This document shows, piece by piece, positions 24,370-33,406 of a stretch of DNA of 64,000 nt (within the stretch, counting starts at the first letter, position 1; each line of letters starts with the position of its first letter). The position numbers were made by a program, and so were the translations under genes. Under the pieces are notes generated by a model. That model saw only the letters and a program-made list of their open reading frames with translations, was not told where the DNA came from and searched no databases. The stretch spans positions 186,001-250,000 of the forward strand of contig NZ_JXKQ01000001.1 of NCBI RefSeq assembly GCF_001885945.1, in the 5' to 3' direction. The stretch comes from Enterococcus hermanniensis. Its GTDB lineage: Bacteria > Bacillota > Bacilli > Lactobacillales > Enterococcaceae.

Positions 24370-25590
24370 TTATTTCATGAAAAATATATTGTGAAACCAT
24401 AATTTATCTAGAAAACCTGAGAAAATCAAAAAGCTCAAACAAACAGCGTTGAATGTTAAGAAAATCGCGAAGGCTTTTGTAAATTTATTGGATGGTAGTT
24501 GTTGCTTGTGTTTCTTTTTGAATCGCAGCCAAGCGTCCGTCAAGCAGATCAACGTGGCATGGTAAATACCATAAACGATATAGTACCAAGTCAAGCCATG
24601 CCAAACGCCCATCAATAAGAACAAGGCAAAGTAGCCAACATTCGAGGCGACGATTCGGCTTTTGAAGGTTTTCTTTTTGATCAATGTAAACATCAAACGC
24701 ATATAGATATAATCACGGAACCAAAAAGATAGCGTCATGTGCCAACGATTCCAGAATTCTTTGATATTCCATGACAAGAATGGTTTATTGAAATTCGGTG
24801 GGGTTTCGTAGCCCATCAATTTACTGGTTCCGACTGCGAATAGGCTGTAACCCGCAAAATCAAAGAACAAATACATGCTGTAAACATACATGTACCCTAC
24901 CAAACTCCACGATAATCCACCATGTTGTAAGGCATGTCGGTCCACAATCGGTAACAAGACTTGACCAAAATAGTATCCGATAATGAATTTGTATAAGAAA
25001 CCAAGAAAAATATCATGGACAGCTGAGCCTAATAGATCCACGTACTTTTCTTTCATCGGCGGTTCATTCAAATCTTTTTCAAAACGACGATACCGATCAA
25101 TGGGACCGGATGAAATCGTTGGAAAGAATAGCAAGAATTTGATGTAATTCAACGGACTGTATTCTTTGATCATCCCATCGCGCATTTCCATAATGATCTG
25201 AACGGACTTAAACGTGAGATACGAAATTCCTAAGAACCCCAAAATTGAATTTTGACCATTCATAAACGGTGTTACTTTTACAAAGATCAACGGAACGATA
25301 CTTAAAAAGACAGCTCCATAGAATACGCCGGCTTGATTCGTTTTTTTACGATACCGCTGGTAACTCCAAACGAGGACACTTTGGAAAATTACATACCCAA
25401 TCAATGCTAACCCTTGCCGATAGTCACTTCCACCAAAAGAGATATATAAGAAAAACAAGGTGATCAGAGATTGATACCAATTGATGCGTTTGCCTCGAAA
25501 CAATAAACTTAAAACCAAAGGTGCCAAAGCGATAAATAAAATTATAAAGTAGGTCGGTGACGCATATGGAATCATGTGAGGAATAAACAT
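24370..25590 (-). CDS. dltB: DltB, MBOAT-family D-alanyl transferase channel
   Basis: 406-residue MBOAT protein with many spans. FFPTISSGPIDRYRRFEKDL, the NIKEFWNRWHMTLSFWFRDY block and the catalytic histidine in GVWHGLTWY are present. DltB moves D-alanine from DltC across the membrane. It overlaps dltA by one base (TAATG). Confidence 0.97.
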   Translation of the reverse strand: MFIPHMIPYASPTYFIILFIALAPLVLSLLFRGKRINWYQSLITLFFLYISFGGSDYRQGLALIGYVIFQSVLVWSYQRYRKKTNQAGVFYGAVFLSIVPLIFVKVTPFMNGQNSILGFLGISYLTFKSVQIIMEMRDGMIKEYSPLNYIKFLLFFPTISSGPIDRYRRFEKDLNEPPMKEKYVDLLGSAVHDIFLGFLYKFIIGYYFGQVLLPIVDRHALQHGGLSWSLVGYMYVYSMYLFFDFAGYSLFAVGTSKLMGYETPPNFNKPFLSWNIKEFWNRWHMTLSFWFRDYIYMRLMFTLIKKKTFKSRIVASNVGYFALFLLMGVWHGLTWYYIVYGIYHATLICLTDAWLRFKKKHKQQLPSNKFTKAFAIFLTFNAVCLSFLIFSGFLDKLWFHNIFFMK

Positions 25591-27101
25591 TAGTTATTCA
25601 CCTCACTGATCAAACGTTTCCGATCAATTTTTCCATTTGCTGTTCGTGGCAATTGTTCGACGTACACAAACTTTTGCGGAATCATATAATCCATGACTCC
25701 TTCAGCTAGTTCTGCTTTAATTGCTTTAGTCAATTGATAGGCTTTTTCGAAGCCGTGGTTTTCTACTACTACATACGCGACTAACTGCTGAACTTTGTGC
25801 TCTTGATATTTAGGCACTACGGTCGCTTGCTTCACATACGAAACATTTTCTAAATGATGATCAATGTCTTCTAACTCAATTCGAAAGCCATGTAGTTTCA
25901 CTTGAAAGTCGATCCGTCCTTCATAAAGAAGTAAACCCTCTTCCGTTAAGCGACCGGCGTCACCTGTACGATAAGCCGGAACACCATCAATGGTGAAAAA
26001 GGCTGCTGCAGTTTTTTCAGGATTATGTAGATAGCCTTTCGATACGCTGGGACCTTTGATAATGATTTCGCCAGTTCTACCTACAGGTACGACTTGATCC
26101 TCCTCATAAATCAACACTTCGGTATCTTTTTTGATATAACCGATTGGGATACGGTCACATTCAGCTAATACTTCAGCAGTCACTTCGATTTTTGTCATTG
26201 CTACAGTGGCTTCCGTTGGACCATAGGTATTGAAGACTTTTGCTTGTGGGAAACGGCGTAATAATTCTTCAGCGGTTTTACGCGTTAGTTCTTCACCGCA
26301 AAATTGAAAAATTTTAAGCGATGGCACATGTTCCCCATCAAAGGTCTTCTCCATTAAACAGATATCCATGAATGACGGCGTCGAAACCCATACTTCCAAA
26401 TCCAATTGCGGTAAGAAATGGAACAATTGTTTAAAATCATTGATGATTTCTTTTTCCATCGGAATCAATGTGCCCCCGCTACAAAGAGCGGGATAAATGC
26501 TCATGACTGAAAGATCAAACGAATAAGGTGCTTGCGATAAGAAACGCATCCCGGATTGAATCTCAAAATCGGCTAAATCCCACTGAGTAAAGCTCAAAAG
26601 ATTTTGGTGACTGATCTGTACGCCCTTCGGCACACCTGTCGTTCCTGAAGTAAAAATAATATAAAAGGTCTCATCTTCCGTGACTGGAGTGAGCGTTACT
26701 TCTTTTGGTTGGGTAGTAAACAGCGCTCGTAATTGTGTTGGTGTCACTACTGGGATATCTGATTTGATTTCCTCCGGCCATGGCAAAACACTTAAGATCA
26801 GTGCTGGCTGAGCGACGGCTAAAATCAATTCAATCCGATCTAACGGTGTATTCGATTCAATCGGAATATACGCATGACCACTTTTCGCTGCACCTAAGAA
26901 ACTTGCGATCATCTCAAATTCTAATTCGCCATAAACTACAATCGGTTGGTTTGGTTCAATTGTTTGTTGTAGATAGTACGCGATATGATCCGACCACTGC
27001 TGCAGCGTCTGATAACTAAAGCTTTCTTTTTCAGATTGATAAGCTATCGCTTTGGGTTGATCGATCGCCCATTGGTCAATGGTTTGAATAATATTTTGCA
27101 T
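25590..27101 (-). CDS. dltA: DltA, D-alanine--D-alanyl carrier protein ligase
   Basis: 503-residue adenylate-forming enzyme that activates D-alanine with ATP and loads DltC. Core motifs are FTSGTTGVPKGVQISHQNL (about 152-170), FNTYGPTEATVAM, AYRTGDAGRL and NGKIDRK at the C-terminus. GGAGG precedes the ATG. Confidence 0.97.
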   Translation of the reverse strand: MQNIIQTIDQWAIDQPKAIAYQSEKESFSYQTLQQWSDHIAYYLQQTIEPNQPIVVYGELEFEMIASFLGAAKSGHAYIPIESNTPLDRIELILAVAQPALILSVLPWPEEIKSDIPVVTPTQLRALFTTQPKEVTLTPVTEDETFYIIFTSGTTGVPKGVQISHQNLLSFTQWDLADFEIQSGMRFLSQAPYSFDLSVMSIYPALCSGGTLIPMEKEIINDFKQLFHFLPQLDLEVWVSTPSFMDICLMEKTFDGEHVPSLKIFQFCGEELTRKTAEELLRRFPQAKVFNTYGPTEATVAMTKIEVTAEVLAECDRIPIGYIKKDTEVLIYEEDQVVPVGRTGEIIIKGPSVSKGYLHNPEKTAAAFFTIDGVPAYRTGDAGRLTEEGLLLYEGRIDFQVKLHGFRIELEDIDHHLENVSYVKQATVVPKYQEHKVQQLVAYVVVENHGFEKAYQLTKAIKAELAEGVMDYMIPQKFVYVEQLPRTANGKIDRKRLISEVNN

Positions 27102-27137
27102 AACTAACCTCCGTTCGTTGCAAGAAAACTCGCTTGA

Positions 27138-27287
27138 TTAAAATTCGTTATAAATAAAATTACCGCCTTGGATACTCTTGTAATGGTACAAATAGACTAG
27201 AATCAGAAGGACAGCAAAGTAAAAAATCGTCTTTCCAATAAAACTGAACCAATAACGAGTCGTCGGCCGATTAAAAAACTCTTTCAT
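27138..27287 (-). CDS. dltX: DltX small membrane protein
   Basis: 49 residues with one span (about 16-35) and the conserved C-terminal end GGNFIYNEF. It is the first gene of dltXABCD in most Firmicutes and belongs to the D-alanylation complex; its C-terminal motif is needed in studied species. I use the ATG at 27287 (MKEFFNRPTTRYWF) with AAAGGGCG upstream, not the longer frame to 27350. A TATAAT lies at 27322-27327 on the minus strand. Confidence 0.93.
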   Translation of the reverse strand: MKEFFNRPTTRYWFSFIGKTIFYFAVLLILVYLYHYKSIQGGNFIYNEF

Positions 27288-27404
27288 CCAATCGCCCTTT
27301 CTTTTTCTGCTTTCGATAATTATTATAAAGAGCTGAAAATAATCTACCACCGATTCTACTTACATAAAACGCTTCCGAACGAACACTTTTGTCACATCCT
27401 TGAA

Positions 27405-27450
27405 ACAAAAATAATCGGTCACTTCCAACAACTTCTTGGAAGTGACCGAT
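27405..27450 (-). terminator. Terminator of the BceAB-like operon
   Basis: Perfect 15-bp stem ATCGGTCACTTCCAA (27414-27428) and TTGGAAGTGACCGAT (27436-27450), followed on the minus strand by TATTTTTG. Confidence 0.92.
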
Positions 27451-27483
27451 CAACAGCTATTTTTTCACGATAAATAAAGATAT

Positions 27484-29496
27484 TTATAGAAATTTTTTCT
27501 GATACATGCACGTGATCCAATAGAACAAGCCATAAACAGCTAACATCAGGCCACAAAATAAATAAACAAAACCATAATTGGCATTTTGCGCGATGTGAGC
27601 GATCACTGAGATAGCTAAAATGCTATGGACCAACGCTAATAGCGCAGGAATAAAAAAGGCATATCGATTTTCACGATTGATTTCTTGATGGATATTTTTT
27701 TCTGGAATGCCCAATTGTTGCAACAATAAATATTGTTTCCGTTTTTGTTTGAAGTCAGATAATTGGCGCATCATCAACATACTTGCAGTAGCAATGATGA
27801 ACATCGTGGTCACGAAGGTCACAACAAACAAAATCAGGCCTTGCGTACTCCGTGCTTGGCGATAGGTTTCCAGATGCGAGGCATACTCTGAGCGGTAAAT
27901 GGTTGATTCCTTATTTTCCGTGTCATCACCTGTTTTGATCTCCCCCACGATCTGACCATTTTTCCAACTTAGATCATGATGAATTGGATGATCCCAATCA
28001 CCCTTAAGATTTTTTTTCACGATTCGATTCAGTGCATTTTCATCTCTTCTAGCCACATCGATCACTTCTATTTTATAAGCTACTCCTTGTGTCTCTGCGA
28101 AAACTTTATCTGAGACAACGATCATTCCAGTTCCATAACGCATGCTCGTATCGCCAAAAAAGTTTGGCCGCATCTCTTGAACAAATAATTTTCGCTGCTT
28201 AAGATTGATGACTTTGTCATATTGAGTGTACTCATTTAAAAAACGCTGATACGAACTCAAGATGATTGTTGCATCCGTTGCCTTTAATTGGATATTTCCT
28301 AACGTATCATTCATTTTTTGAAAGGCACGATAATCAGTCAATGAGACCATGTCCATCACTTCTGGCTGTGTCATGGTTTCTTCACCCGAGATTCGGACAT
28401 CTTGTTTAGCAGGAACTGCTTTTAGTGTCACCGTTGCTTTGGTATAAGGAAACCCTGCTTTTAGTTCTGGCTCGATTTTTTTGAAGCTTTCACTGGTCAC
28501 AATCAGGGAAGCGGGAGTACTTTCGTGAACCGAGCGCATTACTAGTGAACTAATCGCAATCATCAGGCCTAATAAGGTCAAAGCTAAACCGAGTGCTACA
28601 GTGATCGAACCTAAAAAACGCCATTCACTAGACAAACGTAATTGCCACTCACTGCGTGACAGTATTCTTAGATTTTTGGTCAATCGTTTGGGGCGATAGG
28701 CGTTATACCAGCGAAGCGTATCCGCGAAGAATAAGTAGCTACCCACCACACAAATCATAAATATAAGTAACATCAATAAAAAATTACCTTGGAACAAGCC
28801 GAAACGATCACTCCATTGGCGAGAAAAATAGAGATAAAAAACCGCTAAACCCCAACCGATAGCTAGGAGTAAAACACCTATGACAGCTAGGATCTTTTGA
28901 CTGGTAGAAAGTGTCATCGCCTTGATTTTTCGCAACTGTATTTTTTTAAGCTGAGAAAATTTATATCTAGATACTAACCATAAAACTTGAAGAGACACGA
29001 CCAATAAAATAAAAGCTACCACTAAACTTGTCGAAACGATTGCATCGGTAGAGAAAAAGAAATGGACCTGAAGCGGCAGATCCATCGCTTTGACTAAGAT
29101 CATACTAAATAATTTTGATAGCAAGACACCCAGACTGATCCCGATCACAAATGAAAAAATACCAATAAAAAGAATTTCCAAAATAAACCACAAGCAGATC
29201 TGATAATAACTCAGACCATATAAATGGAAGATACTGATGTCTTTGCGCCGATTTTCAATAAAAAAACGATTTGTATTGGTCATAAAAAACAATAAAATCA
29301 ATACGACAACAAATCCGCCCAGACCCAGCATTGCAACCAATTGCGTGTTTTTGCCCGCACTGCGGATCAGCGGTTGTTCATAAGTCATAGCCGTAAAAGA
29401 ATAATAGACCATAACTGCAAAAATTAAACTGAAGAAAAAAACTAAATAATTAGAAAGTTGCTTTTTAAAGCCACGCCAAATCAATTTAATCAGCAT
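27484..29496 (-). CDS. BceB-type ABC transporter permease
   Basis: 670 residues with about ten spans: a FtsX-like set near the N-terminus, further spans, and a large extracytoplasmic domain of about 200 residues (roughly 320-530) before the last three spans. This layout defines peptide-antibiotic resistance permeases (BceB, VraG, PsdB). I choose the ATG at 29496 (MLIKLIWRGFKKQL), which has GGAGG(A)GGG upstream and overlaps the ATPase stop by 11 bases. It probably frees lipid II-cycle targets from bacitracin- or lantibiotic-like peptides. No two-component system is adjacent. Confidence 0.88.
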   Translation of the reverse strand: MLIKLIWRGFKKQLSNYLVFFFSLIFAVMVYYSFTAMTYEQPLIRSAGKNTQLVAMLGLGGFVVVLILLFFMTNTNRFFIENRRKDISIFHLYGLSYYQICLWFILEILFIGIFSFVIGISLGVLLSKLFSMILVKAMDLPLQVHFFFSTDAIVSTSLVVAFILLVVSLQVLWLVSRYKFSQLKKIQLRKIKAMTLSTSQKILAVIGVLLLAIGWGLAVFYLYFSRQWSDRFGLFQGNFLLMLLIFMICVVGSYLFFADTLRWYNAYRPKRLTKNLRILSRSEWQLRLSSEWRFLGSITVALGLALTLLGLMIAISSLVMRSVHESTPASLIVTSESFKKIEPELKAGFPYTKATVTLKAVPAKQDVRISGEETMTQPEVMDMVSLTDYRAFQKMNDTLGNIQLKATDATIILSSYQRFLNEYTQYDKVINLKQRKLFVQEMRPNFFGDTSMRYGTGMIVVSDKVFAETQGVAYKIEVIDVARRDENALNRIVKKNLKGDWDHPIHHDLSWKNGQIVGEIKTGDDTENKESTIYRSEYASHLETYRQARSTQGLILFVVTFVTTMFIIATASMLMMRQLSDFKQKRKQYLLLQQLGIPEKNIHQEINRENRYAFFIPALLALVHSILAISVIAHIAQNANYGFVYLFCGLMLAVYGLFYWITCMYQKKFL

Positions 29497-30253
29497 TGGC
29501 TTTCCCTCCTCCACCGATCGTGGCTTGCATATCGATCACTTTTTCAAAAAAATCTTTGCGTGATGATCGACGAACGATTTCAGAAAAGAAACGGCCGTCC
29601 TTGATAAATAGAACCCGATTGCAATAACTGGCAGTATACGGATCATGTGTTACCATCAAAACGGTCGTCTCTTCATGCAGATTGACTTCATCCAAATAAT
29701 TCAAAAACTCTGTTGCTGATTTTGAATCCAAAGAACCCGTCGGCTCATCCGCAAATAAAATTTGTGGCTGACTGATCAATGCTCGCGCAGCGGCTGTTCG
29801 TTGTTGCTGTCCGACTGAGATCTCTTCGGGATAGCGATGCAAAATATGATCGATTTTTAAAATACTCGTCAAGCGCACCACCCGCTGCATGATTTCTTCA
29901 TTGGATAATTTACTAACGGTCAACGGTAAGATGATATTGTCACGAACCGTTAAACTATCGATCAAATTGAATTCTTGAAAAATAAATCCTAGATGCTCTC
30001 GTCGAAAATCGGTTAATTTATTTTCGCGCATTTGTGTGATATCTGATCCAGCAATTTTGACTGAGCCCATCGTTGGCAATAATATCGTGGACAAAATATT
30101 CATTAAAGTCGTCTTACCCGCACCACTAGGTCCCATGATGCCCACAAATTCACCTTTTTCAACTGAAAAATTCAAATCATTCAAGACATTGACTTTATTA
30201 TTACGCATGCCATAACTTTTAGTAAGATGTTGGACTTCAATAATTTTTTTCAT
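29486..30253 (-). CDS. BceA-type ABC transporter ATP-binding protein
   Basis: 255 residues. Walker A GPSGAGKTT (about 41-49), Q-loop FIFQEFNL, signature EEISVGQQQRTAAARAL (SVGQQ instead of the usual SGGQQ), Walker B ILFADEPTGSLDS and H-loop MVTHDP. The C-terminus extends into a basic stretch and ends GGGGKANAD. It powers the permease encoded next. AGAGGT lies close upstream of the ATG. Confidence 0.93.
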   Translation of the reverse strand: MKKIIEVQHLTKSYGMRNNKVNVLNDLNFSVEKGEFVGIMGPSGAGKTTLMNILSTILLPTMGSVKIAGSDITQMRENKLTDFRREHLGFIFQEFNLIDSLTVRDNIILPLTVSKLSNEEIMQRVVRLTSILKIDHILHRYPEEISVGQQQRTAAARALISQPQILFADEPTGSLDSKSATEFLNYLDEVNLHEETTVLMVTHDPYTASYCNRVLFIKDGRFFSEIVRRSSRKDFFEKVIDMQATIGGGGKANAD

Positions 30254-30294
30254 TTGTTACCTCTTTTTAACATCTAATTTTTTTCTTTTATGGT

Positions 30295-30323
30295 ATCATA
30301 TTTAGGTTGGTTTCTTGAGTGAA
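30295..30323 (-). promoter_or_regulatory. Possible promoter of the BceAB-like operon
   Basis: Minus-strand TTCACT (30318-30323), 17 bases, TATGAT (30295-30300). The -35 lies inside an imperfect inverted repeat (about 30304-30372). Confidence 0.45.
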
Positions 30324-30436
30324 ACGACTAAATAACGCCTTACGTTTTTATCACTCGAAAACAGAAACCTTTAAGTTATTTTATTTTTTCCAAAGCTTGA
30401 TACTATCCTACTTAATACAACTTACGTTATCAGAAG

Positions 30437-30494
30437 GCACAATATATAGTGTCTTCTGATTTTATTTTAACAAAAAAGCTACTATATCTCGTTT
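30437..30494 (+). promoter_or_regulatory. Tandem NrdR boxes before nrdDG
   Basis: Box 1, GCACAATATATAGTGT (30437-30452), is close to the NrdR consensus. Box 2, TACTATATCTCGTTT (30480-30494), is weaker and 42 bp downstream, four helical turns, as expected for cooperative binding. Box 1 also forms the core of a hairpin (ATCAGAAG/CTTCTGAT flanks) followed by TTTTATTTT. Confidence 0.7.
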
Positions 30495-30543
30495 CATTGT
30501 GATATTATTAATAATTGAAATAACCGAATTGGAGTGAATAGAT

Positions 30544-32742
30544 ATGATGGAAATTCATACAAAAGACTCGCTAACAAACGAGTTTCAACCGTCGCTAAAA
30601 AAAATCAAAGTAGTCAAACGGGACGGTCGCCATGTGTCATTTGATGATCAAAAAATTTATGATGCCTTGATCAAAGCGGAAACAAAAACTAAGAAATCTG
30701 TAGATCCTTTAGCCAATGAGCGCATCCAATCAATCGTCGAACGGGTCGATGCTGAGATTTCTGAACGCTTTACAAATGATATCAAAATTTATGAAATCCA
30801 AAATATCGTGGAACATATCTTACTTGAACATAATGAATATGAATTAGCCGAAGAATATATCAATTATCGGACGCACCGTGATTTCCAACGGAGTAAAGCG
30901 ACAGATATCAATTTCACGATCGGTAAATTAATCAATAAAGACCAATCAGTTGTAAACGAAAATGCCAACAAAGATAGTGACGTCTTCAATACACAACGTG
31001 ATTTAACTGCTGGAATCGTTGGCAAATCGATCGGTTTAAAAATGTTGCCTCCACATGTAGCAAATGCCCATCAAAAAGGCGATATCCATTACCATGATTT
31101 GGATTACCATCCATATACACCAATGACGAATTGCTGCTTGATCGACTTTAAAGGCATGCTGACAGATGGATTCAAAATCGGCAATGCTGATGTTGAAAGT
31201 CCTAAATCAATCCAAACAGCCACTGCCCAAATCTCACAAATCATTGCGAATGTGGCTTCTAGTCAATATGGTGGCTGTTCTTCTGACCGAACAGATGAAT
31301 TGCTTGCTCCCTTTGCGCGCTTAAACTATCAAAAACATTTGAAAGACGCGCAAGAATGGATCGAAGGTACTGAAAAACAAGAAGCCTTTGCAAAACAAAA
31401 AACTCGCAAAGATATCTATGATGCGATGCAAAGTTTAGAATACGAAATCAATACATTGTTTACCTCAAACGGTCAAACACCTTTCACCTCACTAGGCTTT
31501 GGTTTAGGAACAGATTGGTTTGAACGCGAAATCCAAAAAGCAATTCTACAAATTCGGATCGAAGGATTAGGAATCGAAAAACGGACCGCGATTTTCCCTA
31601 AATTGATTTTTACTCTGCGCCGCGGTACAAACCTAGAACCAACTGATCCAAACTATGATATTAAACAATTAGCTTTAGAATGTGCCACAAAACGGATGTA
31701 TCCTGATATCTTGAATTACGACAAATTAGTTGAATTAACCGGTAGTTTCAAAGTCCCTATGGGCTGTCGTTCATTCCTTCAAGGCTGGAAAGATGAAAAT
31801 GGCCAAGAAGTAAATGTCGGTCGAATGAATCTAGGTGTGGTGACACTGAACTTACCTCGTATCGCAATGGAATCAGCTGGCGACAAAGATAAATTTTGGA
31901 CGTTATTAGAAGAACGTTTGCAAATCGCTAAAGATGCTTTAGTTTTCCGAGTAGATCGTTGTAAAGAAGCAACACCAGCGAATGCACCAATCCTTTATCA
32001 ATATGGCGCTTTTGGCAAACGTTTGAAACGGACAGATTCAGTCAATGACTTATTCAAAAACAAACGCGCAACTGTTTCATTAGGTTATATCGGACTTTAT
32101 GAAGTCGCTAGTGTCTTTTACGGCGGCGAATGGGAAAATAACCCTGAAGCAAAAGCCTTTACTTTGAAAATCATGGAAGATTTAAAAGCTCACACTGATG
32201 ATTGGGGTAATGAATATGGCTATCACTTCAGTGTTTATTCAACACCAAGTGAAAGCTTGACCGACCGTTTCTGTCGTTTAGACACAGAACGTTTTGGAAT
32301 CGTGGAAAATATTACCGACAAAGAATATTACACGAATAGCTTCCATTATGATGTTCGAAAAAATCCAACACCATTTGAAAAATTAGATTTCGAAAAAGAT
32401 TATCCTAATTATTGTTCTGGTGGGTTTATCCATTACTGTGAATATCCAGTGCTACAACAAAATCCAAAATCTTTAGAAGCTGTTTGGGATTACGGCTACG
32501 ATCGAATCGGCTACTTAGGAACAAATACACCAATCGATCATTGTTATGCATGTGGTTTTGAAGGTGATTTCAAACCAACTGAACGTGGTTTTGAATGTCC
32601 AGAATGTGGCAATCATGATCCCAAAACTTGTGATGTCGTTAAACGGACCTGTGGTTACTTAGGCAATCCACAAGCACGTCCAATGGTTCACGGACGTCAT
32701 CAAGAAATCTCTGCTCGTGTTAAACATATGAAACAACAATAA
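30544..32742 (+). CDS. nrdD: Anaerobic ribonucleoside-triphosphate reductase
   Basis: 732 residues. Class III reductase making deoxynucleotides without oxygen via a glycyl radical. An N-terminal ATP-cone (KVVKRDGRHVSFDDQKIYDA, residues 22-41) is followed by the catalytic barrel with TNCCLIDF and CSSDRTDE. The C-terminal zinc site is HCYACGFEG...CPECGNHDPKTC, and the radical glycine is in RTCGYLGNP. Upstream NrdR boxes and downstream nrdG complete the unit. GGAGTG precedes the ATG at 30544; the next ATG is one codon later. Confidence 0.97.
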   Translation: MMEIHTKDSLTNEFQPSLKKIKVVKRDGRHVSFDDQKIYDALIKAETKTKKSVDPLANERIQSIVERVDAEISERFTNDIKIYEIQNIVEHILLEHNEYELAEEYINYRTHRDFQRSKATDINFTIGKLINKDQSVVNENANKDSDVFNTQRDLTAGIVGKSIGLKMLPPHVANAHQKGDIHYHDLDYHPYTPMTNCCLIDFKGMLTDGFKIGNADVESPKSIQTATAQISQIIANVASSQYGGCSSDRTDELLAPFARLNYQKHLKDAQEWIEGTEKQEAFAKQKTRKDIYDAMQSLEYEINTLFTSNGQTPFTSLGFGLGTDWFEREIQKAILQIRIEGLGIEKRTAIFPKLIFTLRRGTNLEPTDPNYDIKQLALECATKRMYPDILNYDKLVELTGSFKVPMGCRSFLQGWKDENGQEVNVGRMNLGVVTLNLPRIAMESAGDKDKFWTLLEERLQIAKDALVFRVDRCKEATPANAPILYQYGAFGKRLKRTDSVNDLFKNKRATVSLGYIGLYEVASVFYGGEWENNPEAKAFTLKIMEDLKAHTDDWGNEYGYHFSVYSTPSESLTDRFCRLDTERFGIVENITDKEYYTNSFHYDVRKNPTPFEKLDFEKDYPNYCSGGFIHYCEYPVLQQNPKSLEAVWDYGYDRIGYLGTNTPIDHCYACGFEGDFKPTERGFECPECGNHDPKTCDVVKRTCGYLGNPQARPMVHGRHQEISARVKHMKQQ

Positions 32743-32754
32743 AAATTATTCCTG

Positions 32755-32786
32755 ACAGGGACGGCTCTTTCGCTGCTCCCTGTTTT
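32755..32786 (+). terminator. Hairpin between nrdD and nrdG
   Basis: ACAGGGA and TCCCTGT around a 15-base loop, followed by TTT. It may partly terminate or stabilise the nrdD message. Confidence 0.45.
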
Positions 32787-32803
32787 ACTTGAAAGGTGAT
32801 CAC

Positions 32804-33406
32804 ATGCGTAATCCAAAACCGAAAGAATGGCTAGCCAGCGACTTAAGTTTGCAATATATCGCTGATTATAAAGCCTTTAACTTTGTCGATGGTGAAGGCG
32901 TTCGAAATAGTTTATATGTCAGCGGCTGTCCCTTTGCTTGCGAAGGCTGTTTTAATGTTGCGGCTCAAAATTTTCATTATGGAAAACCATTTACTCAAGA
33001 GTTAGAAGACCAAATCATTGCAGATACCGCACACGACTACGTTCAAGGCATCACGCTACTCGGTGGTGAACCTTTCTTGAATACTCAAGTCTGCTTAAAA
33101 GTCATCAATCGAATCCGCGCCGAATTTGGCCAAAGCAAAGATATTTGGTCGTGGAGCGGTTATACCTTCGAAGAGCTTTTGCAAGACAGTGAGGATAAAT
33201 TAGAAATGTTGAGTAAGATCGATATTTTAGTCGACGGCCGCTTTGATATCAGTAAAAAAAATCTGATGCTACAATTCCGTGGTAGTTCAAATCAACGGAT
33301 CATCGATGTTAAAAAATCTTTAGCACAAGGAAAAGTCGTTATTTGGGAAAAATTACACGACTCCGAAAAAGCTTTTGAACAAATCAAAAAGAGCGATCTA
33401 ATTTGA
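32804..33406 (+). CDS. nrdG: NrdG, anaerobic ribonucleotide reductase activating enzyme
   Basis: 200-residue radical-SAM enzyme that installs the glycyl radical on NrdD. The iron-sulfur motif is SGCPFACEGCFN (CxxxCxxC), followed by ITLLGGEPFLN. The ATG at 32804 has GAAAGGTG upstream; the TTG at 32789 lacks support. The 3' end overlaps convergent dinB by nine bases, and a GCGATC/GATCGC hairpin spans both ends. Confidence 0.96.
   Translation: MRNPKPKEWLASDLSLQYIADYKAFNFVDGEGVRNSLYVSGCPFACEGCFNVAAQNFHYGKPFTQELEDQIIADTAHDYVQGITLLGGEPFLNTQVCLKVINRIRAEFGQSKDIWSWSGYTFEELLQDSEDKLEMLSKIDILVDGRFDISKKNLMLQFRGSSNQRIIDVKKSLAQGKVVIWEKLHDSEKAFEQIKKSDLI

Noticed and set aside
30304-30372. Imperfect inverted repeat as a separate small RNA
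   Set aside because: No clear plus-strand promoter and no T run directly after the stem; more likely part of the BceAB promoter region.
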